Notes under the pieces: model-generated
What the model saw: the letters and a program-made list of their open reading frames with translations, nothing else
The model's database searches: none
What the model was told of the DNA's origin: nothing
In this document: positions 1 through 6,564 of the stretch, piece after piece
Layout of the letters: each line of letters begins with the position of its first letter
How positions within the stretch are numbered: the stretch's first letter is position 1
Translations under genes and position numbers: made by a program
Source of the DNA: Verrucomicrobiota bacterium
Lineage (GTDB): Bacteria > Verrucomicrobiota > Kiritimatiellia > B70-G9
Direction: 5' to 3'
Assembly (NCBI GenBank): GCA_003641465.1
Contig: QNAJ01000071.1
Span: forward strand, 1 to 7,392
Length of the DNA: 7,392 nt

Positions 1-900
1 ATGGAGCACTTGACTCATGGGGACGGCCATCCTGCGCTGTTTAACGATTGCGTGATGCACTACGAGCATACATTAGACCGGCTAAAAGATTTCGCCCGCC
101 GCTTGGAGGTGGAAGTGCCGTCACCGAGACGGGGCCCGTGGTCACTCCCCGAGGCGGGCTACTACGAGTGGCGGGGGGCGGAAGCGATGGTGGTCACGGA
201 TGCGGGTCCGCTGGGGCCGCCGGAGAACCCGGGGCACGCCCATGGAGATATTTTTTCATTTGAGCTCTCGCTGCGCGGCCGGCGTGTGGTTGTTGATTCC
301 GGCACGTTCGGATACAACGCGGATGAAATGCGCACCTATTGCCGGTCCACCGCCGCCCACAATACGGTGGAGATTGATGGCCGGGATCAGGCCGATTTCT
401 GGAAGGCTTTCCGCGTTTCCGGGTTTCCCCGTATCCGGGATTTGCGCTGGCGTCCGGCCGATGACGGCTTCCTTCTTCAGGCCGAGCATGATGGCTATCG
501 CAGATTGAAAGGCGATGCCCGGCATAGTCGTCGGCTGGCGTGGTTTCAGGAAGGCGTGTTGCTGATCACCGATCGGATTACTGCGCGGCGGCCGGTGACC
601 GTGATTTCACGGGTGCACCTGCATCCTGACTGGTTGCCCTGTGCCGTGGATGCCGGGAAGGTGGAGCTGGTTTCGGCATCGGGAGACAGGGTCACGGTAG
701 GCAGTCTGGGCGGTACGGAAGTCTGGCTGGACACGGGCTGGTACTGCCCCGAGTTCGGCGTGCGACGGCCCTGCTACGTGGTCTGCACGCGGGCTGAGGG
801 AAGGGATATCCGGCTGCGGAGTATCGTGGCTCAGGGAGGCGACTGGGATGTGCATCCGGATGAGGGGGCTACGCGGGGAGCAGAAACCTTTCCGTGGTAA
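1..900 (+). CDS. Heparinase II/III-family polysaccharide lyase-like protein, C-terminal part (5' partial)
   Basis: The 299 visible residues are the C-terminal part of a heparinase II/III-like protein. Family members are usually about 550-700 aa: an N-terminal alpha/alpha-toroid lyase domain followed by a beta-sandwich. The first visible residues (HGDGHPALFND) match the end of the toroid domain, so the ATG at position 1 is probably an internal Met and the gene starts upstream. The diagnostic beta-sandwich signature is present: GHAHGDIFSFEL at residues 78-89, VVDSGTFGYN at 97-106, then R111, Y113, R115 and AHNTVEIDG at 119-127. His79/His81 and the Tyr/Arg/His-Asn cluster correspond to conserved family positions. 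The family eliminates uronic-acid-containing polysaccharides, usually in the periplasm, and homologues are common in exopolysaccharide and O-antigen clusters. Here it lies 48 nt before a glycosyltransferase, which fits a glycan-processing role. The exact substrate cannot be inferred. The stop is TAA at 898-900. Confidence 0.88.
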   Translation: MEHLTHGDGHPALFNDCVMHYEHTLDRLKDFARRLEVEVPSPRRGPWSLPEAGYYEWRGAEAMVVTDAGPLGPPENPGHAHGDIFSFELSLRGRRVVVDSGTFGYNADEMRTYCRSTAAHNTVEIDGRDQADFWKAFRVSGFPRIRDLRWRPADDGFLLQAEHDGYRRLKGDARHSRRLAWFQEGVLLITDRITARRPVTVISRVHLHPDWLPCAVDAGKVELVSASGDRVTVGSLGGTEVWLDTGWYCPEFGVRRPCYVVCTRAEGRDIRLRSIVAQGGDWDVHPDEGATRGAETFPW

Positions 901-917
901 CCGGTCCTGAGCACCGG
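901..917 (+). other. Small inverted repeat after the lyase gene
   Basis: CCGGT at 901-905 pairs with ACCGG at 913-917 around a 7-nt loop, immediately after the TAA stop. There is no following T-run, so this is not a convincing intrinsic terminator. It may be a weak mRNA hairpin or chance. Confidence 0.25.
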
Positions 918-927
918 CTGACAGAAC

Positions 928-935
928 AGGAGGGG
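928..935 (+). promoter_or_regulatory. Shine-Dalgarno for the glycosyltransferase
   Basis: AGGAGGGG is a near-perfect anti-16S match, 13 nt (from its last G) before the ATG at 949. This spacing is longer than usual. No better in-frame start lies closer, and the ATG at 949 begins a canonical GT4 N-terminus, so the start is kept. Confidence 0.6.
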
Positions 936-948
936 CGCGAGCGCGCGG

Positions 949-2178
949 ATGAAGGTTCTTTTTCTTTCACATTATTTCTACCCGGAAGCCAATGCGCCGG
1001 CACGTCGCGTCTACGAATTGACCCGGCGCTGGGTCAGATCCGGAGTTGAAGTTACGGTGATTACCGGGGTGCCGAATGTTCCCCGGGGAAAGCCCTACCC
1101 GGGTTACCGGAATCGTCTGATGCTGAAGGAGACCATCGAAGGGGTGCGCGTAAAGCGTGTGTGGACCTATCTGGCCCCGAACCGCGGCCGGGTGAGACGC
1201 TCGCTGAACTATATGAGTTTCATGTTCTCGGGAACCATCTGCGGACTGATGACGCCTTGCGACGTGGTAGTGGCTACGACACCGCAACTGCTGTGCGGGG
1301 TGGCAGGCCGCCTGGTGGCACATGGACGGCGGTTACCTTTCGTGCTGGATGTGCGGGACATATGGCCCGCATCCATCTCGGCGGTGGGCGCGCTGGGCCA
1401 CGGGAAGATACTGTCATATCTGGAAAGGATCGAGCGGGGGCTCTATCGCAGGGCGGCGCATGTCGTGACAGTGGGAGAAGGATACGCGCGCCACATCCTG
1501 TCACACGGGGTGGATCCGGCGGTGATGAGCGTGATTCCCAACGGGGTGGATCTGAGAACCTTTTCTCCCCGAACCTGTCGCTCCGAGATTCGAGCCAGAT
1601 GGGGAATTGATCATGCATCGTTCGTGTGTCTGTATGCCGGCACGGTCGGTATGGCCTGCGGCCTGGATGTGGTGCTTCAGGCTGCCGAGAGAGTGCAGCG
1701 ATCGAGAGTCGACGTGATGTTCGTTATAGTGGGGGACGGTGCTCGGCTGGACGAACTGAAATCCGAGGCACGCCGGCGGGGACTGAAGCAGGTTGTTTTC
1801 ACGGGGAGGATTGCGGGTCGTGAGATCCCGGAAGTGATTGCGTGCGCCGATGCATGCCTGGTGCATCTCCGCCCGGATCCCCTGTTTGAGACGGTGCTGC
1901 CTTCCAAGATGTTCGAGGGTGCAGCGATGGGCAAACCACTGTTGGTGGGTCTGGTCGGAGAAGGGGCGCGCTGGGTGGAACGGGCGGGGGCGGGGATATG
2001 TTTCCGTCCGGGTGATGCAGACTCACTGCTGGAAGCGCTGGAGTCACTGATACGGAACCCGGAAATGCGGGCAGAGATGGGCAGGCAGGGACGGTCTTTT
2101 GTTGAGAAGGAGCACGATTACGATAAGCTTGCCGGCAGATATCTGCAAATACTGAACAGAGTGGTCGGTAATCGCTAG
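949..2178 (+). CDS. Glycosyltransferase family 4 (WbuB-like)
   Basis: This 409-aa protein is a complete GT-B fold family-4 glycosyltransferase, a typical length for the family. The N-terminal Rossmann half begins MKVLFLSHYFYPEANAPARR, the usual WbuB-type opening that includes the acceptor-side loop. LDVRDIWPASI at residues 133-143 is the conserved RD-x-WP motif of this subgroup. IPNGVD (196-201) opens the C-terminal half, followed by LYAGTVG (228-234) and IVGDG (260-264). The nucleotide-sugar site PSKMFEGAAMGKP (318-330) with GEGARWVERAGAG downstream replaces the classical EX7E pattern. Family members transfer a sugar (often an N-acetylated amino or deoxy sugar) from a nucleotide donor to a lipid-linked intermediate at the cytoplasmic membrane. 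There are no transmembrane segments. The gene lies between a lyase and WecB with only 13 nt to the latter, consistent with one polysaccharide operon. Donor and acceptor are unknown. Confidence 0.93.
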   Translation: MKVLFLSHYFYPEANAPARRVYELTRRWVRSGVEVTVITGVPNVPRGKPYPGYRNRLMLKETIEGVRVKRVWTYLAPNRGRVRRSLNYMSFMFSGTICGLMTPCDVVVATTPQLLCGVAGRLVAHGRRLPFVLDVRDIWPASISAVGALGHGKILSYLERIERGLYRRAAHVVTVGEGYARHILSHGVDPAVMSVIPNGVDLRTFSPRTCRSEIRARWGIDHASFVCLYAGTVGMACGLDVVLQAAERVQRSRVDVMFVIVGDGARLDELKSEARRRGLKQVVFTGRIAGREIPEVIACADACLVHLRPDPLFETVLPSKMFEGAAMGKPLLVGLVGEGARWVERAGAGICFRPGDADSLLEALESLIRNPEMRAEMGRQGRSFVEKEHDYDKLAGRYLQILNRVVGNR

Positions 2179-2191
2179 CAGCTACGGACAG

Positions 2192-3328
2192 GTGGAAGCA
2201 GTTCAGAAAGAGATGACGCAGCGGAAGATATGTTGCGTGGCGGGTGCAAGACCGAATTTCCTCAAGGTGGCCCCGCTGATCGCCCAGTTCCGGCGGCAGG
2301 GGGATATTTCGGTTTACCTGATCCATACAGGGCAGCACTACGATACGACAATGAGCGATGCCTTTTTCGAGGAGCTGGAGATTCCTGCCCCGGACGTACA
2401 TCTGGGAGTGGGAAGTGGTACCCACGGCCGGCAGACCGGCCGGATCATGGAGAGAATGGAACCCATACTCCTGGCGGAAGATCCGGAACTGGTCATTGTG
2501 GTGGGCGACGTGAACAGTACTCTGGCGGCTGCGCTGGTTGCGGTGAAGCTGCAAATCCCGGTGGCACATGTCGAGGCGGGGTTACGCAGCTTTGACCGTA
2601 CCATGCCCGAAGAAATCAACCGGGTGCTCACTGACGCTATCAGCAGCCTGCTTTTCTGTACGGAGCCGGCGGCTGTGGAGAACCTGAGGCGTGAAGGTAT
2701 CGGCAGGGATAAGATTTTTCTGGTGGGCAACGTGATGATTGACTCGCTGATCCGGCGGCTCGAAAAGGCGCGCTCGTCGGACATTCTTGGCAGAATGGGG
2801 CTGAAGCCGCGCGGCTACGCCGTGCTTACCTTGCATCGTCCGTCCAACGTGGACCGGGAAGAGGCCTTTCTCAAGATCGTCCAGGCGCTGGAGGTGATAT
2901 GCAGGGATGTGGACGTAGTTTTCCCGGTTCATCCACGGACCAGACAGCGGATAGCCGCCGGCCCGGCCGGGGAGCGGTTGGGAACTCTCGCCGGGTTGCA
3001 TCTGGTAGAGCCTCTGGGCTATTCGGACTTTCTGAAGTTGATGATGGATTCCTGCGCGGTATTGACCGATTCGGGTGGCATTCAGGAGGAGACGACATTT
3101 CTGGGGGTTCCGTGTCTCACGCTGCGCAACAACACCGAAAGGCCGATCACGCTGGAGATAGGTACCAACCGTCTGGCGGGGACCGAGCCGGATTCCATCC
3201 TGGAGGTATGGCGGGATCTGCGTTCCGGGAAATGGAAACCCGACGGCAGGATTCCTGACCTATGGGATGGGAGGGCCGCTGAAAGGATCACTGCAGTCAT
3301 ACGCAGGTATTTGGGTATTCAGGGATAG
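2192..3328 (+). CDS. wecB: UDP-N-acetylglucosamine 2-epimerase, non-hydrolysing
   Basis: This 378-aa protein has the normal WecB/MnaA length and interconverts UDP-GlcNAc and UDP-ManNAc in the cytosol. Visible motifs, numbered from the GTG start, are: GARPNFLKVAP (18-28, the N-terminal nucleotide loop, with GARPNF in place of E. coli-type GTRPE), HTGQHYD (45-51), GDVNST (105-110), HVEAGLRS (126-133), PEEINR (139-144), LHRPSNVD (214-221), HPRT (247-250), SGGIQEE (294-300) and RNNTERP (312-318). Asp106, Glu128, Glu140 and His215 fit the catalytic residues described for E. coli WecB. The start is uncertain: GTG at 2192 sits behind a weak purine stretch, while an ATG at 2213, seven codons later, is closer to the family N-terminus but has purines directly abutting it. 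The gene follows the GT4 after 13 nt and supplies ManNAc-type precursors for the same glycan. A UDP-ManNAc dehydrogenase (WecC) is not in the window. The next gene is convergent, 21 nt away. Confidence 0.95.
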   Translation: MEAVQKEMTQRKICCVAGARPNFLKVAPLIAQFRRQGDISVYLIHTGQHYDTTMSDAFFEELEIPAPDVHLGVGSGTHGRQTGRIMERMEPILLAEDPELVIVVGDVNSTLAAALVAVKLQIPVAHVEAGLRSFDRTMPEEINRVLTDAISSLLFCTEPAAVENLRREGIGRDKIFLVGNVMIDSLIRRLEKARSSDILGRMGLKPRGYAVLTLHRPSNVDREEAFLKIVQALEVICRDVDVVFPVHPRTRQRIAAGPAGERLGTLAGLHLVEPLGYSDFLKLMMDSCAVLTDSGGIQEETTFLGVPCLTLRNNTERPITLEIGTNRLAGTEPDSILEVWRDLRSGKWKPDGRIPDLWDGRAAERITAVIRRYLGIQG

Positions 3329-3349
3329 CATTTCTCTTCGATTGAGGGA

Positions 3350-4270
3350 TCAGACTTCCACCCCCAGGAGGTGTCTGACCAGCAGTCCGATCACGAAACT
3401 GATTGCCGCCACTCCCAGGCTGAGTCCGGCCATGACGGCAAAATGGCTCCCGAATTCCTTCTCCTGTGCCACTGAAACGTAGTAGGTGAACCCCCATATG
3501 ATGAGAATGGCGGTCAGCAGGGTGATTCCCAGGCTGAGGAAGTAGTTTTGCAGGAAAAGGTACGGGAGGATAAGTAAGCCAACGGTGGTCAGGTAGGTAC
3601 TGCCGGTATAGAACGCCGCACGAACCGGATGTTTTCCCTCGCCTTCAGCGCGGATTGACAGAAATTCAGACGCCGCCATGGAAAGGGCAGCGGCGATGCC
3701 GGTGACCAGCCCGGACAGAGCGATAAGGCGAGCGTTGCGCAGCGCCAGCGTGAGTCCGGCGAGGGCGCCTACCAATTCCACCAGAGCGTCATTGAGGCCG
3801 AGGACGATGGACCCGATATAACGGAGGCGTTCTTCATCCAGAAGTCTCAGCAGGGCCGCCTCGTGTTCCTGCTCGTCTTTGAGGATCGCCTCGGCCGCCG
3901 GCGTGTCATCCGCCATAAGGGCATAGGTTCGCTCGGCGCCTTTTTCTCTCTGTTCCATGAGCTTGAGCGCAAAGGATAGTCCCAGCACACGCGCGGCATT
4001 TGTGTAAAAGAGTATCCGAATACGTGAGGGTTTCACTGCCCGCCCACTGATCTTTTTCCAGATCTCGTAGTGGCCCAGTTCGTCCTGGGCGATTTTTTTC
4101 AGAATATCCCGGTTAGGGCCCGGGGAGACGATTTCCGCCAGTCGGCGGTAAATGTGATACTCGGTTATCTCGTCGCGCTGTCTCTCCACGGCAGCGACCC
4201 GGAGCGATCGGTCGGATATTTCAGCCGGGCCTTGGTGGAGGGATTGCTGCTCCTGTTTTTCAGCTCTCAA
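3350..4270 (-). CDS. Ferritin-like domain / VIT1-CCC1 fusion membrane protein (MbfA-like metal exporter)
   Basis: With a TTG start at 4270 this is a 306-aa fusion. Residues about 25-145 form a rubrerythrin-type ferritin-like four-helix domain with a full diiron ligand set: E34-x6-Y41 in helix A, DELGH (E64, H67) in helix B, the EKGAERTY stretch (E109/E113) in helix C and DEQEH (E133, H136) in helix D. Residues about 150-306 are a VIT1/CCC1 transporter domain. It includes GLNDALVELVGALAGLT and AASEFLSIRAEGEG, with about five hydrophobic segments near 155-177, 182-205, 219-240, 244-268 and 273-303. This architecture is known from MbfA (membrane-bound ferritin), which exports iron in alpha-proteobacteria; other relatives handle Mn. 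The frame is open up to 4438, but those first 56 codons lie inside the reductase gene and read as low-complexity Ser/Pro/Arg. I therefore prefer TTG 4270, 9 nt after GAGG. GTG at 4189 is an alternative. No Irr or Fur box was recognised. Confidence 0.85.
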   Translation of the reverse strand: MRAEKQEQQSLHQGPAEISDRSLRVAAVERQRDEITEYHIYRRLAEIVSPGPNRDILKKIAQDELGHYEIWKKISGRAVKPSRIRILFYTNAARVLGLSFALKLMEQREKGAERTYALMADDTPAAEAILKDEQEHEAALLRLLDEERLRYIGSIVLGLNDALVELVGALAGLTLALRNARLIALSGLVTGIAAALSMAASEFLSIRAEGEGKHPVRAAFYTGSTYLTTVGLLILPYLFLQNYFLSLGITLLTAILIIWGFTYYVSVAQEKEFGSHFAVMAGLSLGVAAISFVIGLLVRHLLGVEV

Positions 4271-5234
4271 GAGAATCTTCCTCGCTTCCAGGAGACGCTT
4301 GGGCTTGGACGAATTCCTCCAGGCACTCGAGTTCCCGGGTGAGGAAGCCGGTGAGGGGCATGGGGACGTTCCGCTTGCGCGCGGCCTCCAGGGGCCGGCG
4401 GTAGATAGCTTCGATCTCCATCGGCCGGCCTTTTTCACGGTCGATTTTCATGCTGGGCGAATAGGGGGCCATCTTGCGGGTATTGTAGATCATAGTGCGG
4501 ATAAATTCGTCGGTGATAATTCGATCGTGGGCGGCGGCCGCCTGGGCCACCTCGCGCATGATCTCCTGGACCAACTCAACCGCGTGCCGTGATTTCATGA
4601 CGCGGCTGGTATCCGCATCAAGAATAGTACACAAACCGTTGAACGGGATGTTCCATACCAGCTTCTGCCATCTTGCCAGAAGCAGATCCTCGGCAAACTC
4701 GACGCTGATTCCCGCCGAGCGGAAATCCTCGCCGATCTGCTTCATACGCGTAGTGATGCCCCGGGGGACGGAATCGGGGGAGTATTCGCCCAGCCTGATC
4801 GCACCGTAATCGAGGTGGCGGATCCGTCCGGGCCCGATTTTCACACTGCAGATGAAACAGAGGGCGCCCATGACCCTGTCGGGACCGACAATCTCCGCCA
4901 GGTCGTCCTCGATCCCCAGCCCGTTCTGGAAAGTTATCACCACCCCGTCCGGAGACAGGACCCGAGGAAGTATTTCCGGCAGAATATGGTTCTGGGTTGT
5001 CTTGAGGCAGACACAGACCACATCACAGGCGGGCATGTCGGCAGCCGAGCGGTAAGCATGAACACGGCGAAGATGGAAGTCGCCCTCTACGGATTCGACT
5101 GTGATCCCATGTCGGCGCACGTAGTCGTAATCGGAGTGCAGCAGAAAGTGAACCTCCCGCCCGGCCTTCTGCAGACGGGCGCCATAGAATCCTCCCACCG
5201 CACCGGCACCGATTACTGCATAACTGCGGGGCAT
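4260..5234 (-). CDS. panE: 2-dehydropantoate 2-reductase family protein (ketopantoate reductase)
   Basis: This 324-aa protein matches the ApbA/PanE family, which uses NADPH to reduce ketopantoate to pantoate in CoA synthesis. The N-terminal Rossmann motif is AVIGAGAVGGFYGARL, with GxGxxG at G9, G11 and G14. CLKTTQN (76-82) and TFQNGLGIED (101-110) follow. The C-terminal catalytic domain has WQKLVWNIPFNGLCTIL, with K191, N195 and N199 in the usual K-x3-N-x3-N pattern, then YSPSMKID (258-265, S261) and GRPMEIEAI (E273). All expected catalytic residues are retained. The segment after E273 (YRRPLEAARKRNVPMP) lacks the common NGAVV-type wording, so a paralogue acting on another 2-keto acid is possible. 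The open frame runs upstream to 5609, but those residues are antisense to the FIST gene. ATG 5234 places the dinucleotide motif at the N-terminus; ATG 5243 is three codons longer. No Shine-Dalgarno is visible for either. The 3' end overlaps the exporter gene by about 11 nt. Confidence 0.87.
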   Translation of the reverse strand: MPRSYAVIGAGAVGGFYGARLQKAGREVHFLLHSDYDYVRRHGITVESVEGDFHLRRVHAYRSAADMPACDVVCVCLKTTQNHILPEILPRVLSPDGVVITFQNGLGIEDDLAEIVGPDRVMGALCFICSVKIGPGRIRHLDYGAIRLGEYSPDSVPRGITTRMKQIGEDFRSAGISVEFAEDLLLARWQKLVWNIPFNGLCTILDADTSRVMKSRHAVELVQEIMREVAQAAAAHDRIITDEFIRTMIYNTRKMAPYSPSMKIDREKGRPMEIEAIYRRPLEAARKRNVPMPLTGFLTRELECLEEFVQAQASPGSEEDSLES

Positions 5235-5240
5235 GGAGAT

Positions 5241-5269
5241 CATATAGCAGGCAGAAACGTGTGATGCAA
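5241..5269 (-). promoter_or_regulatory. Candidate sigma-70-type promoter of the reductase-exporter operon
   Basis: On the minus strand TTGCAT (5269-5264) is followed after exactly 17 nt by TATATG (5246-5241). The -10 matches TATAAT at four positions and the -35 matches TTGACA at three. A start site 7 nt after the -10 would fall on the A of the ATG at 5234, giving a leaderless mRNA. That agrees with the absence of a ribosome binding site before this ATG. The prediction is weak because the hexamers are imperfect and the host's sigma consensus is unknown. Confidence 0.3.
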
Positions 5270-5291
5270 CTTCTGTGGCGACTTCAAGGTT

Positions 5292-5308
5292 GCCGCACCT
5301 GTAGCGGC
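5292..5308 (+). other. Short hairpin in the intergenic region
   Basis: GCCGC (5292-5296) and GCGGC (5304-5308) form a 5-bp GC stem around a 7-nt loop. The second arm overlaps a 9-nt pseudo-palindrome, TAGCGGCTA, at 5302-5310. It could be a protein-binding half-site pair or chance in GC-rich DNA. Confidence 0.25.
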
Positions 5309-5348
5309 TATTGTGTCCTGGGCGGGCTGAACAGCGGGCCGGCCACGA

Positions 5349-5360
5349 AAGAAATTTCTT
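5349..5360. promoter_or_regulatory. Perfect 12-bp palindrome upstream of the FIST gene, possible operator
   Basis: AAGAAATTTCTT is a perfect palindrome with no spacer. It is AT-rich in an otherwise GC-rich stretch and lies 25 nt before the FIST start codon. Its composition and position fit a dimeric regulator site. No specific regulator is recognised, and no second copy was noticed in the window. Confidence 0.4.
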
Positions 5361-5385
5361 GAAGAGAGGGATTGAAGCGGACAAC

Positions 5386-6564
5386 ATGAAGGTGGAGGGG
5401 TTGGAGGTATTGAAGCGGGTCACGTATATCGAGTCGCCTTCACCCGCGGCGGTAGGCGAGGCGCTGAATTCCTGGCCAGATCTGTCCCGCGAAGTGATCC
5501 TTGTTCTTGTCGCGGAGACGAGTGTGCCTGTACTGGGCGAAGTAATCGGGCGGTTGAAAGGCAGCCGGGCGCGGTTCGTTGGTGCGGTTGTTCCGGGACT
5601 CATCTGCAATGGTGAGGTACACCTGCAGGGAATACTTATGCTGCGCTTGAGATCGGCAATCTCACCGCTGCTGATTCGCCTGGACGACCGCGATGAGGGC
5701 TATCCCGCAGACATTCTTCGGCTCAACGAGGCGCTGGCTGAGTCTGGCGGTACGCTTCTGATTCTGGTGGATGGCCTGAACGGGCGCATCAGCAGTTTTC
5801 TGAGGGAAATATCCGGCTTGCTGGGCAATCATGTTGCGTATTTGGGGGGTGGAGCAGGATATACCGATCTGGTGCAGAGGCCTTGCATTTTCTCTGCGGC
5901 GGGGGTGTTTTCCGATGCAGCGGTCGTGGTGCCGCTGCCTTGCCGGGCGAAGGTCGGTATGAGGCATGGCTTCGAACGGGTCGGACCGTTGCTGGTGGCT
6001 ACACGGACGAACAATGACCGGGTGTACGAAATCGACTGGCGGAACGCGTTCGAAGTATACCGGGATGTGGTCAGCAAGACCTGTGCGGCGGAAGTGGACC
6101 AGCAAAATTTCTCCGCAATGGCTCCCTACCACCCACTGGGCATCATTCGCGAGAGAGCTGAGGAGCTGATTCAGGATCCGGTGGCTGCCTTTCCTGACGG
6201 ATCGCTGAAGTGTCTGGGCCGGATTCCGGAGAACTCGCCTATGAGCATCATGAACGGAAATCCGGAGGCGATGATCCGGGCTGCCCGTGACGCCGGCCGG
6301 GTACTCCGGGAAGCTTCGCGCGCTGCGGCAGAGGGGGAGAAGTGCCGGCCGGATATAGGGATTATCATTGATTGCGTGTCGCGTTTCTTACTCTTGGGGG
6401 ACCGGTTTGGGGAGGAACTTTCGGCCGTGTTACATAATGGCAATGAGGGAACGCTGAAGATTCCCATCGCAGGATTTCTTTCGATTGGAGAAATCGGTTG
6501 CAGTGGTGAGGGGTGGGTGGATTTTCACAACAAGACGGTGGTGACGGGGGTTCTCTATGAGTGA
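5386..6564 (+). CDS. FIST domain sensory protein (FIST_N + FIST_C)
   Basis: This 392-aa protein has the length and layout of stand-alone FIST proteins. The FIST_N part covers roughly residues 30-210: EVILVLVAE (36-44), RFVGAVVPGLICNGEVHLQG (63-82), LLILVDGLNG (124-133) and the glycine-rich YLGGGAGYTD (152-161). The FIST_C part covers roughly 215-380 and ends in the characteristic CVSRFLLLGDRFGEEL (330-345) and AGFLSIGEIGCSGEGWVDFH (362-381), then HNKTVVTGVL. No signal peptide or membrane segment is seen, so it should be cytosolic. FIST domains are proposed to bind small ligands such as amino acids and to occur with signal-transduction proteins. Here the next gene, overlapping by 8 nt, is a GAF/PAS sensor. 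ATG 5386 is preferred over an upstream TTG at 5311 because the extension reads as non-conserved sequence. The Shine-Dalgarno is weak (AAGCGG near 5375-5380, or GAGAGGG further up). The ligand is unknown. Confidence 0.88.
   Translation: MKVEGLEVLKRVTYIESPSPAAVGEALNSWPDLSREVILVLVAETSVPVLGEVIGRLKGSRARFVGAVVPGLICNGEVHLQGILMLRLRSAISPLLIRLDDRDEGYPADILRLNEALAESGGTLLILVDGLNGRISSFLREISGLLGNHVAYLGGGAGYTDLVQRPCIFSAAGVFSDAAVVVPLPCRAKVGMRHGFERVGPLLVATRTNNDRVYEIDWRNAFEVYRDVVSKTCAAEVDQQNFSAMAPYHPLGIIRERAEELIQDPVAAFPDGSLKCLGRIPENSPMSIMNGNPEAMIRAARDAGRVLREASRAAAEGEKCRPDIGIIIDCVSRFLLLGDRFGEELSAVLHNGNEGTLKIPIAGFLSIGEIGCSGEGWVDFHNKTVVTGVLYE

Larger units (their letters stand above)
5235..5385. other. Divergent intergenic control region
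   Basis: This is the only sizeable non-coding stretch in the window, between the divergent reductase (-) and FIST (+) genes. It holds a candidate minus-strand promoter, a small GCCGC/GCGGC hairpin and a perfect 12-bp palindrome, listed separately. I found no convincing -35/-10 pair for the FIST direction, no sigma-54 -24/-12 element and no riboswitch-like structure. Confidence 0.7.

Noticed and set aside
1799..2569. 256-codon minus-strand open frame
   Set aside because: It is a shadow across the GT4 and WecB genes, His/Pro/Ser-rich, with no domain resemblance.
3329..3378. Possible bidirectional terminator between the convergent wecB and exporter genes
   Set aside because: CAGAC/GTCTG arms at 3351-3377 pair imperfectly, lie inside the exporter coding end and lack a T-run.
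4271..4438. N-terminal extension of the exporter frame (56 codons)
   Set aside because: It lies within the reductase coding sequence in another frame and has no resemblance to ferritin-like or transporter sequence.
5311..5385. TTG-initiated upstream extension of the FIST protein
   Set aside because: The extra 25 residues (MCPGRAEQRAG...) are unlike FIST starts and would cover the palindrome and hairpin. The ATG at 5386 is more plausible.
5235..5609. N-terminal extension of the reductase frame (about 125 codons)
   Set aside because: It is antisense to the FIST gene, reads as Thr/Ser/Pro/Arg-rich sequence and precedes the GxGxxG motif that normally sits at the PanE N-terminus.
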